64,000 bases of DNA. Origin: Gnetum montanum (taxonomy: Eukaryota > Streptophyta > Gnetopsida > Gnetales > Gnetaceae). The stretch lies in NCBI GenBank assembly GCA_015680685.1, contig MNCI01001480.1, forward strand, positions 287,253-351,252, in the 5' to 3' direction. Numbering within the stretch: the first letter of the stretch is position 1; every line of letters begins with the position of its first letter. Of the stretch, positions 35,308 to 45,500 are shown piece by piece. Under the pieces are notes generated by a model that was given only the letters and a program-made list of their open reading frames with translations, was not told the origin of the DNA and searched no databases. A program made the position numbers and the translations under genes.

Positions 35308-35431
35308 TTTTTTGTTTTACACATTTTTGTTTTACCCGTTTTTGTTTTACACATTTTTGTTTTACAAGTTTTTGTTTTACACATTTTTGTTTTACACGTT
35401 TTTGTCTTACATATTTTTTTTTTACAAATTT
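35308..35431 (+). repeat. 15-bp minisatellite in the E3 spacer
   Basis: About eight tandem units of TTTTGTTTTACACGT type with variants ACACA, ACCCG and ACAAG. It sits in a tract that is merely T-rich in E2 and E4, so it expanded inside E3 or its lineage. Confidence 0.85.
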
Positions 35432-35483
35432 CTTTAACTCTTTTTATTTTTGTTTTACAACATCTTTATACTTTTTCATTTTG

Positions 35484-35510
35484 TGTGTGTGTGTGTGTGT
35501 GTGCGTGTGT
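35484..35510 (+). repeat. (GT)n microsatellite
   Basis: A TG dinucleotide run of about 13 units with one GC interruption, in the E3 spacer just after the minisatellite. Confidence 0.9.
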
Positions 35511-36880
35511 TATCCATCTTGTTAGTTTGTCATCCAATAAGTGTTCTTCATGATGGTATGAACTGTTTTTCTATTGATTGCTAATGTTTGATTTTTACCT
35601 TTAAGTTATGATGTTGATACTAAGGTATGTTTCTTTTGATATAGTAGGCAATGAGTCCACTTCATCCATTCATTCACAAGTTTCTATGGTTTCTCTCGGC
35701 TTGGAAATGTACAGTCCCTTTCTAATCAGAACTTTAATGAATCGGTGATTGGGCATTTCTCAAACTAAGAAAGGACTCAAGGATTGAAAAGGGTGTGACT
35801 TCAAGGGAACTTGATGCATTTGTGTTGGCCATTCTCTTGGGTGCTCAGATGTTTTCTTCTTGAGTTTTCTTACTGTTTCGATGTTACCCAATTACTGGGA
35901 AGCTAAGCAAATAAAAATAACAAAGTCTTTGCATGGTGTGGTTCTCACGCATAAACACATAAAACACAAAAAAAAAGTGAGAATTCAAAGCACACCCCTT
36001 AGACAAAATAATTCTTTGGGCTACAAGCACTAGTTATGGAACTAAAATAAAAATGTTCCCTCTAACAAAGGCCCTTCTCGCTTCCCATTCTCTCCTCTTT
36101 GTTTTGTCGGAATGATGGTGACTCTTGGATGAAGGCATTCTTGTTACTTCAAGAGGATGGATTGGCCAAATGTATTAATGCGAAGTCACTGGATGTGGTT
36201 TGTTTAAGGTCGAACTTGGAATGGGATCTGCTAAGTCACATTAATCATGACTTCACAAGGGGTTGTACACCACCTTGTTCTTGAGATTCCATTCCATTCT
36301 CTTCTCTTCATCCTTTTCTCCATTGTTCACCTCATTGTTGGTTGTATCATTAGTGTATATTTTGGTTGACACATCGTTTTCTTTTTGGTAAATTCTTACG
36401 GTTAAGACTTTAACTCTTATTCTAAATGACATTCCCAGAGCCTACGGACTCTTCGAATGTGGGTTTGTCAGGGCATTTAGGGCATGAGCCTACTTTGGGG
36501 AGGACCCACTGACATTCCTATTTGGTGCATCAGTTAAATTTTTTCCCTTAAACATTTTTCAATCAATTTTATTTTGTTCATTTTCATCTTGACATCCATT
36601 TTATCGACGATATAGTTGTCAATTGTTCTTCATCTTTCTTATTCCTTTTCTTTTTCCATTCTTTTGCTACCGGAGGTTTGCGATTAGTTATGGGGGTACA
36701 GGGCCCAATTTTTTCGATTTTCTCCTAATCCCTACACCTTCAGTAGTCACCAATATTATATCTCCAGACCCGCAATCAGCCATACCACAACAAAGCCAAC
36801 GAACCTTTCACCGAAGCAAGGTATCAACTGCATTGAAATTCATTTACCCTTGCTAATATAAGATTATGTTGTGTGTGCAG

Positions 36881-36946
36881 ATGGCAATCATACAACAACG
36901 AAATGGATCTGGAGGGAACACTTGGAATGGAGCGGTGTTGAAGTAG
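36881..36946 (+). pseudogene. E3 third-ORF remnant
   Basis: Starts MAIIQQRNGS at the place where E1, E2 and E4 begin MAPT/MVPKR/MAPKRG, right after GTGCAG, and stops after 21 codons. About 300 bp later the 3' G-run motif and LTR follow, so the long coiled-coil part seen in E1/E2 is missing. Confidence 0.5.
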
Positions 36947-37243
36947 CTATGCAAGGAGCAAGATCAATGGCGCACTTACAGATGAACAATGAAAGGCGCA
37001 ATCTTGGCATTGGCAGCAACAAAACTTCTTTCTCTCTCTCTTTTTCTCAGCTGCCAAATAAGGCTTGATGTCAAATGTAATAAAGTGTTCACTCTTGTTG
37101 TCAAGAACACCAGTTTTGTCTTGTCTTGTAATGATGATCCGTTCACACATCATCCCATTAGTTCCATTTGAGTCAATAATCCCATATCGTCCCAATATTT
37201 TGTAAGGAACTCGAGGACGAGTTTTCATTCAGTCATGGGGGTA

Positions 37244-38038
37244 TGATGGGATGTGATATCACATGGGCCGCAATATCGCATCCCATGCAATATCACATAC
37301 GCGATATCGCGGTGCGCTGCCAAGTCTATAAATAAGAGGTGGCTCTCCCTTGTTTTTCATTCTAGTCCTAGATCGTAGCGAAACTCTGGCAGTTTGATCT
37401 CTCCAGAGATAGAATATTTTCCATGTGCCCGCAGTAGGAGCTCCAAAGTGAACGGATCTTTATTCGAGCAGACATTGTAACACAAGTTTGTGTACGGCAA
37501 TAAAGACGAACTTCTTGGATAAACCTTGCAATGCATAGAATAGGCTAAATAGGACTTTTATTTATTGTTTATCATTTACATGCTTTATTAGTTATTAAAT
37601 CTCTCTCAACCCTTCTCTCCTAGTTAAGTGCCTCAGTAGGACCGCTTTGAGCACGTGCGTTACGCGTGGTGATCCCAGCAACGACTAGCGTTTGGTAACC
37701 ACGGTTGCATCAATTCAGGGTGTGAATGGTAAGTGGGAACAGATGCTGACACTAGGTTAATTAAGACTTAGTTAGTTAGTTAAAGCTAGTAATTAGTCTC
37801 TTCAACCCTTTACTTTGTCAGCATAGGAGATAAAACAGAAAAGACATAAAAATCATATACCTTGGACTTACTTAGCCATACACCGTGACAAATACAAGTA
37901 AGTCTGGGAAGACAACGAATAATTAACCTTAAGTGTTCCATGAGGCGTGTAGGCACTGAGTCTGCGGAGTTCGACCGGATCGCGCGTGTTACGCTCGTAT
38001 TCGTATGGTTGAGTGTAGGGGTACCTCGCCACTCATCA
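37244..38038 (+). repeat. E3 3' LTR
   Basis: A complete 795-bp LTR from TGATGGGATG to CACTCATCA, preceded by AGTCATGGGGGTA. TATAAATA is at 37327-37334. Four palindromic units (TGATATCA, CAATATCG, CAATATCA and CGATATCG cores) lie at 37252-37310 with centre spacings of about 17, 17 and 14 bp. Confidence 0.92.
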
Positions 38039-39028
38039 ATACTTATGTTCTTAACTTTGCCTATGGATTCAACATTAATTTAAAAGATTAACCTATTCAA
38101 AAATCTCTATATTAACTTCTTATACAAGCATGAATATGGTCTCCATCTTGGTTCTTTCTTGTTCTAAATATTATGTTGTTGGAGTAGTGGAGGTACTTCT
38201 ACCCCTCCAATTTCTAGTCATATGAAGGTAAATAGAAGTTGAGTAACATATGAAGGTAAATAGAAGTTGAGTAACATGACGGCAACAATTGGAACTAAGA
38301 ATAAAGTCATAGGCATATAAGCCTAAAAAGGGAAAGGGGGACCTTTAAACACTTGCTCCAAGTCAAAATTGTATTGGGGTGAATAACATTATGAAATTGC
38401 ATAAAAAATCTTGAAAGTTGGTAGCTATTTGTAGTGTACTATGATCATCACTTATTTCAAAGCCATTGAACAATCTTACTTATAATAGTCCCAATTGGTA
38501 TATGGTATAGTAGATTGTGATGGTATAAGAATTTGATCCTTTTTTATATTTTAAAAAATTAATATTTAAAAGCAATTGTAAGAACTTCCAACCCTATGTA
38601 GAATATGGATAAAGGAATGGGAAGTGTGCTCCACCAACGGCTTCTAGACATTGCTTGAGAAAATGAGCATTAAAGATAGATGCAATGATTTTTGATTAAA
38701 AATGCAAAATAACTACAATGTACAATGTAATAGTTGAATGCTTCTCCGTTTCATAAGTACATACCAGAAATTTGCTCTTCTCGGTCAGAGAACATCATAT
38801 AACAATCAAGGTGTTACGCTTCTTATTTTACATAGAAGCTAACACATTTTTTTCAAAGGGAAAAAAAAATCAAATAATCCCAGACGTCTCTCAAAACTCA
38901 AACCAACAGAATTAATGAAAGGGTGTTCTTTTTAACCCTTAAATTTCGAAATCATAGCAATGCATATCTTCTCTCACATAGGAATAAATTGTCTCTCCCG
39001 TACGATACAAGAAAGAAATATCCCCGTA
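38039..39028. other. Non-coding stretch after E3
   Basis: It starts with the ATACT duplication. It holds an exact 28-bp tandem duplication (two copies, 38219-38274, unit beginning CATATGAAGGTAAATAG). No gene recognised. Confidence 0.5.
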
Positions 39029-40989
39029 CTACAATTTGTTTTTAATAAAAGTGAATTGAAAACACATGGTGCTATTGCAATGGAATAGAAAGAGGCAGAC
39101 GCAATTGCAGATGCGGCCATGAGCGTTCTGAAGGATTGGATACTCATCACACCATTCATGATTCTGCAGACCAGGCCAAGGCCAATACACTCACTCGCAG
39201 GTACAAGTGCTGTTCCAGGTATTGTCTTTTGCCCAATTTTTGCTTCTCACATTCCACATGCCTGCGTCATCCAGCGCCACACACACTGCTGTTCATGATT
39301 TTGGATATACCTGCACAAACCCACCCACAATAACATTCATATTCATATTCAACCACACTTTACAGCAGCAGCTGCATATACATAGATAGCCATTATATAT
39401 TTACCTCCAAAATTTTTGTTCTCATGAGAAGCTTGTCCTGCTTGCATGAATGGTGATTGTCAAGATTTCCGATGAGTGAAAGCAGTTTTTTTCAGGATTG
39501 GGATGAAGGAATATTTGGTTGTTTGTTGTATGTGACTGTGATGCCCTAAACCTTTTTTTCTTACCCGTAACCAGTTTCAGGCCAGGATTCAGATTAGGCC
39601 CTTAAGAAACAGAAGGACCAAAATTAGCTCAATGCACTGACGAAGTTTCCAAGCAATTCTGGTCAGAGTCGTAAGGAATTATCATTTGGTTGTTTCTCAT
39701 TGGAAAGCTTTTTGAAAAGTATGCAATCCACAAATCCATATGAATTAGAGACGAAAGTAGGGTGGACATTAAAATCCATGCACCAGGTTTAATCCTTGAA
39801 ATTTCCTGTGCAGTAAATCAATGGTTGTCCAAATTACCATTACCAGCATTGATGTTTTGTTTTATTATCATAGTAGAAGTTGAGATTAGCCCTCAAAAAG
39901 TTGTATGTTTGAAAAAGGCAGTCTTATTTGGAAAATTTCATGGAGTTCTATTTTGTTTGAATCTTGAGTTGTGCAGCGAGCAACTGTGTCAAAGAAGTTG
40001 TACCCTTCCCTGCTACCTGGATTCCAGTCTCCTTCATCTATACCCACAACAAAGAAGGAATATCCATCCATATGCCAAGACTGCACCACATCTTCCTAGT
40101 TCTGGAATANTGATGGCATGAACTTGCCATAGTGGTAGTATCCTTGTAGATTTGAGGTCCACTTGCTGTGAGATTCCATCTGCAGTCAGTAGCATCAAAA
40201 TTTATGAAATGAAACAACAAATTTTATGCATCTTAAAACATATTTACAGAACTAGGAAACACAAATATACACAAACACATCTCCTAAGCCATAGTAATTC
40301 TACGAAAGCCATATTGAAAAGTTGAGTTGCATAGCTGAATTCAAGTTTTATAGAGCAAATAATAAAAGTACAGGTATGTTTATATGCGTGTTTGCTATCT
40401 TGGATAAAAATTAATAATAAAAATCATAATAATGTTGACGAAATCAGAATCTGCTACGGCAAGGAAATTTTGTTTGGAACTGAACATCATACCGAGTGAT
40501 TGGTCTTGTACCAATCTCCAATGAGGACAGTATAGTCCCATTCAGGACTGGGAAATGCCATAGCAATTCCAGGTCTGCTCACGATCCTGAGTTCCCCAAA
40601 TCCCCTTGCTGTTTTGTCGAAGTACATAAGAGAGGAAGTAGTAATAACTGCTAATCTGATACTTGACTTGAAACTTGTAAGTGAAAATCCTACCAGGAGG
40701 AATGGAGCAGTTAGTGCCAAACATCCCATCTTGCCATTAATTTCTTCTCTTCTGAACTTCATTCCTGCAACAGCAAAGGAAACCCGCAGATAACACAACC
40801 TGACATTTGGAGTTGTTCCAGTGATATTTAAAATAACATGAAAATGTATGAATATTTGAATATTTCGTGTGTTCCACACCATGAAAGCAAAATTGGATCT
40901 GCCTAGCTATTATAGACATTGATGATGATGTTATCATTTGTTACAGAATCTATCTGGGGGCCTGGAATTTGGCCATTGATCAGAATTCC
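39029..40989 (-). pseudogene. SKU5-similar (multicopper-oxidase-like) pseudogene
   Basis: Exons on the minus strand match plant SKU5-similar proteins, cell-surface/wall glycoproteins related to ascorbate oxidase. 40989-40880: ILINGQIPGPQIDSVTNDN, ending LLSW. 40764-40493: QKRRN-stop-WQDGMFGTNC, SIPPGRIFTYKFQV, then after a frame change IVSRPGIAMAF and DYTVLIGDWYKTNHS. About 40183-39962: WNLTASGP, YYHYG, then FQN-stop-EDVVQSWHMDG and YSFFVVGIDEGDW. 39310-39029: VYPKS-stop-TAV, ALDDAGMWNVRSKNWA, QYLEQHLYLRV, DEYPILQNA. Splice sites are still recognisable (TGCAG acceptors at 40990, 40765 and 39311). The signal-peptide exon and the exons between NHS and WNLTASG are absent, a further piece is deleted near 40110 (where one N sits), and there are at least four stops and three frameshifts. 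Confidence 0.88.
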
Positions 40990-42409
40990 CTGCATCCAAA
41001 ACAACCAAAATCATTAGCAGGCACCAAACCGTTGTCCATTCCTATACAAAACTTACAAAGTTGGATACATGATGCTTAACATCAAATGACAGAATCAACA
41101 TATACATGAATAATAATAATAATATATATGTACTTTGAATCATAAAGGGTACCATGCCTTGCCCTAGTCTAGGAGTGGTAGGAGTGGTGGTATAGTACAT
41201 GGAAATACCCCAAAAATTTCATAAAGGCAACTCTGAAACTGATGTGGTTGAAGACATCCAAAACGATTTTAGTTGACATAAGTAAATGCATTGCATTTTA
41301 ATTTTAGTTTGATAGATATATATAACAAATCTGAATAAAATAGTAAAATACGTAAGCAGATTGATAAGGATTATTCAAATGGGTAACTTAATGGTCTAGA
41401 AACTGTTATAGGCCATTAATCCAAAATCTAAAGATGATGATTGTGGCATTGTTATGGATTTTAAACTACCTAATAATCTTATGTGAATGAGCAAGGGGGG
41501 CAATTTACCAGTGGCTTAGTCAATAGAAGGGCTAGAACTTAATTTCTGGCATGGCAGACCAACAGATTACACATTAAACTACCATTTACTTTATTGTTGG
41601 GATGTTGTAAAAACTTTGTAGGCACTAAAGCTATTATGACATTCAAATTGAAGTAATATATTATGGGTATGAAAACTGGTAAAATTCAAACTGTGAAATT
41701 GCTTTTAATTCTTCTGTTTGAGAGATCTTGGATTTTGGCTGCAGCTCACTCCTCTTTTAATGCTTTCCCTAATTGCTTAAAGCTCTTATTTTATAGATTT
41801 TTGATTCCAAACTCTTCTTCTAATGCTTTCCCGTAGATGCTTTTAAGTTTTTCTTGTGAGTTCTAATCTCATTGCTGCCCGAATTTTATGCTATGCCTTA
41901 GATATTTTGAAGTTTTTCTTATGAGCTTTAATCTCATTGCTGTCCTATGTTTCAAAAATGCCATGCATGATGCTGGAACTGAACAGCACCTTCCTTTGAA
42001 TATTATTTTTTGCTACTTCAGGTGCAATCGTCAAGCTGGTTCCTTTCTTAAGCTCACTTTTAGAAAGGTACAGGTTCTTTTTTTTTTTTTTATCACAACG
42101 TTGAACATTGCAGAAAAGTAGATGCAAATGTGGTCATTTAATAAGAAAACAATGCAGAAACTTCACAAAATGAATTCCCATAAAAATTAATGTGAACACA
42201 GAGCACTACCTTGTAAGATGATTTTTTATAAAATTAATGTAAATATAGAGCATTCTCATTTTGAGAAAGAAAAGGATGATTTAGATCCAGTACAAATGAG
42301 CCTTTTTCAAAAAATTGGTAAGGAATAAGTTGAAACGTTTCCAGAAATGCATTGCTTGTAACTGTCTTGCTTTGTCCAGACATTCTTCTTGTAAAATCTA
42401 CGGTTGCAG
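40990..42409. other. Non-coding stretch upstream of the SKU5-similar pseudogene
   Basis: No first (signal-peptide) exon could be found on the minus strand here. It contains the imperfect tandem repeat at 41745-41947. Confidence 0.45.
41745..41947 (+). repeat. Imperfect tandem repeat, unit about 64 bp
   Basis: AGTTTTTCTTGTGAGTTCTA at about 41847 recurs as AGTTTTTCTTATGAGCTTTA at about 41911, and AATGCTTTCCC recurs at about 41759 and 41821. This gives roughly 2.5 diverged units of 62-65 bp. Confidence 0.65.
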
Positions 42410-42541
42410 GATGATGGTAAAAGCGGAGGGCAGGGATGGCCAACTGAAGGCCAACCATTTAGCTTTGATCAGAACCCGCCTCCTGCAGTATATTTGCGCG
42501 ACAACAGGATTCAGAGCCCATCATTTCCACATGGACGCAAG
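42410..42541 (+). other. Orphan exon-like block, 44 codons
   Basis: An open phase-0 segment between CGGTTGCAG| and CGCAAG|GTAGATC, exact acceptor and donor consensus. It encodes a non-repetitive peptide with GQGWPTEGQPFSFDQNPPP and AVYLRDNRIQSPSFPHGRK in sequence. Its base composition is richer in G+C than the flanks and it reads like real coding sequence, but I do not recognise the family and find no neighbouring exon I trust. It could be a surviving exon of a lost or long-intron gene, or a captured fragment. Confidence 0.4.
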
Positions 42542-45500
42542 GTAGATCTACAAGTTTAGCATGGTTTCAGGTATGGTATACTATCATAATAGTATTGACA
42601 TAGTGTCATTCAAAGTAACAGTAACTTCAGCAAGATAAGACATATAAAACAATTAAAACACAGCTTATGTTCTATTAGCCTTGAATTCTTGCAAAGACCG
42701 TGAGGGAAGAACCTGGAAGGAAATGTGTGCACCATTTATCATTTCTTTTCTTTCCTGCTAGCCGCCTCCTCAAAATACGCCGAAAAATAAACTCATTTCC
42801 AACGAGAGAAAGCACAAGTGATATAATTTTCAAATGCTGCACATTATGTAGAACCGTAGCAATCTCTTCGTAGGTTTCTTCATTGATCTCCGCTATGGTT
42901 ATAACTTCTTTCGCCTCCCAAAAGCCATATTCAAGTGCTGATCAATTGTTTCACTGGAACAAATCAAAGAAAGTTGGGGAACAAATCAAGAAAGTTGGGA
43001 AACAAACTTTAAGAAATACAAACATAAGAAATTACTGGTTCAGTTACCTTGAACAACAAAGTAAAAAGGAAAAAAGTTGGATAAACAATCACTAAACCAA
43101 TCTTTATCTATCAAACACTGATATCATAAAAATACAAAATCTCTCTCTCGCGTAATCAAACATAGAAATCATAAAATTATAAAATCTTTAACAAAAGTAA
43201 TATGTCACTAGCTAGAGAGAGAATAGGTTATTACAATTAGAGATTTTTTTGTTTAATCCTACTTCCTTTCAAATCTTTTTGAGGCATGGAAGCTAATTTG
43301 AACAAAGGTTAGAATGCAAGGTCATGAAATTTTGCATGTGGGTTGATATCCACTACTTATGAGAATAGCTGAAAAAAGTCATCTAAAATCAATGTTGATT
43401 TTTATAAAAACTTCATTTCCAACATTGAAAATTGAGACAATGTCTTCATAATTCAATTCTTCTGAGTACCAATTTGAACATGCAAAAGGTCACATTCTAC
43501 CATTTTATAACCTAAAAATTTTCATCAATGTTCAAATTCATTTAGTATGCATGTTAATAGTGCAAGGAAATATTGGCACTCATAAAGTAAATGCCAAAGG
43601 CTCATTTGGAAGTAATAAAGGTTTACAATTATATACATATCAATGTTAGACTAGTTTTAAAGAAAAATGGTGAAAGTGGATAGAGACCTACTGCATGCCA
43701 CATAATTCACATGATGCATTGAAAGCTCACTTCAGTGATTGCACTCAAGCTTATGTTTCGTCTACTCCAAGCCATACGTTGGTTACTTTAACAGCCAAAT
43801 ATCAACTCTTTCTATACAGCTAGGGCATCACTCCAAATAGTGCTTTTAGATTTTTTGATCTCTTGCTCAAGATAGGAAAATGTAGCATCATCTTTAAATT
43901 CACTTGCTTTATAATGCATGCTATGAAATTTATATAGCATCTTATTCCAAAAGCAACAGCTTCAAAGCTCTTTTATAAATTGATGGAGATATTCAAGAGG
44001 AATCCCACTCAATATTACATGCATCAAGTCTTGTTTTGCTACTGTGACTTGGCAAGTTGAGGAGATTGGGAGGCTAAAGCACTTTTGAATTGATGGTAAA
44101 TTATCATGAGCAAGCCCCAAAATAATGAGTACTAACCTAAACCAAGGCTTTTAAAGTTAAAAAAAAAAAGAGTTGGATCACAAGAACTCAAGTTAAACGA
44201 TATTAACATGTGTTTTAATACCTACAAACTATTACATAAACTTTGCTAACATGAGAAGCTAGATGTTCTCCAAGGTTAGGATACTTATTTAATGCATTTT
44301 TCAGCTGTAATACAAGTAACTGCATTGAAGATGACCTTGAGAAAAATTAGAAATCACAATATGCTTAAAGTTGTCATAGGCTATTTGATAATCATAAACA
44401 TTATACACCATAAAGTTGGAAAAAGAATACTAAAATAAAGTACCTCTAATAATGTAGGATGCTAAGTTAGTAGTATGCACACTTTAAGAAACCCACCCAT
44501 GATTTTGGAATTTTTCAAGCCTACATTGAGAGAAACATATCATATATATGGTGAGACAACCTATTATTTAACCAACAATGTGTAATGTATAAAGACTAAT
44601 ATACCCCAATCCTAATGACAGTCACAAAATAAAGCTAAACATAACATTAGTTTATTGCCTAGTCTCAATTTGTAAAATTTAAAATTGTAAGAAAAGTTTA
44701 ATTGTTCAAGAAAGCTTATCCTTCTTTTTATTAATCAAGACACTTTATCCATTACAAACATTTTTTGAATTTCTGCAAAGAGCAATGGAAATATTTAGTC
44801 ACATAAAAGAAAATTCCACACTCAAATCTCCTATAATGTAAGATACTAGTAAATTCAAGAATATGAACTTGTGACTTGGGTTTTTAAATTTTTTTTTTTT
44901 GGTAAGACTCTTACCACTAAGCTAACACCTCAAGAATAACTTTAGCCAAGAATTCGCACAAAATGCATGCTTCAATTATCATTATAAGATGATTTTGAAT
45001 ATAACCTAACAAATATCAACCAAATGAAAACTTTTCTTCTATCCTACAAAAAACTCTTTATTCAATCCTATATTTACAACATTATAGTATTATATAATTG
45101 TTGCATGCTACTGCAAAATATGCTCTAAGATAAAGAACACAAGCCCTAAGATATTTATAACACAAAACGAAAAAACAAAAAGAATAACACTAGAATGACC
45201 AAAGGAAAAGCTAGCTATACATGTAATATAGAGCCATGAATCATAACATCCACAACAATCATGAGTAGTTTCACATATAGGCTACAATAGAAGGAAATTA
45301 GCTAAGCATGTTACTAACCAAGATAGAACACAAAAGTTTTGGAAAAAATGTATATGTCACCAAAGTTTTGGGTACTTTTACGATTAAAATAATTATTTGG
45401 ATGTTGGTTTTCAGTTGGTGAATGCTAAAATAAAAATATAATACAAGTTTTGATACATTGCGTCAAACAATGAGGATAAGAATGACATTGATGTTGTTAT

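Larger units (their letters stand above)
35251..36880 (+). other. E3 spacer between protease and third-ORF remnant
   Basis: Non-coding. G-run motifs lie at 35251-35262 (CAGTCATGGGGG) and about 36685-36697 (TTAGTTATGGGGGTA). Blocks in common with E2/E4 are GGTGTGACTTCAAGGGAACT near 35790, GCATGGTGTGGTTCTCA near 35932 and CTTTGGGGAGGACCCACTG near 36493. It ends CTAATATAAG then TTGTGTGTGCAG, a good branch-point/acceptor pair, at the ATG at 36881. Confidence 0.6.
31283..38038 (+). mobile_element. E3: young Athila-like element lacking RT, RNase H and integrase
   Basis: A plus-strand LTR element flanked by a perfect 5-bp duplication, ATACT, at 31278-31282 and 38039-38043. Contents: 5' LTR (right end inside the N gap), gag, Pro/Gln-rich linker, protease, then directly the G-run motif at 35251, spacer, a 21-codon remnant of the third ORF, and the 3' LTR. 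RT, RNase H and integrase are absent. The LTRs look about 97% identical by eye in the readable part, the closest pair in the window, so this was the latest insertion. It must have been mobilised in trans. Confidence 0.9.

Noticed and set aside
35308-35431. Regularly spaced repeats as a CRISPR-like array
   Set aside because: Units are 15 bp, contiguous and low-complexity without unique spacers, in a plant retrotransposon; it is a minisatellite.
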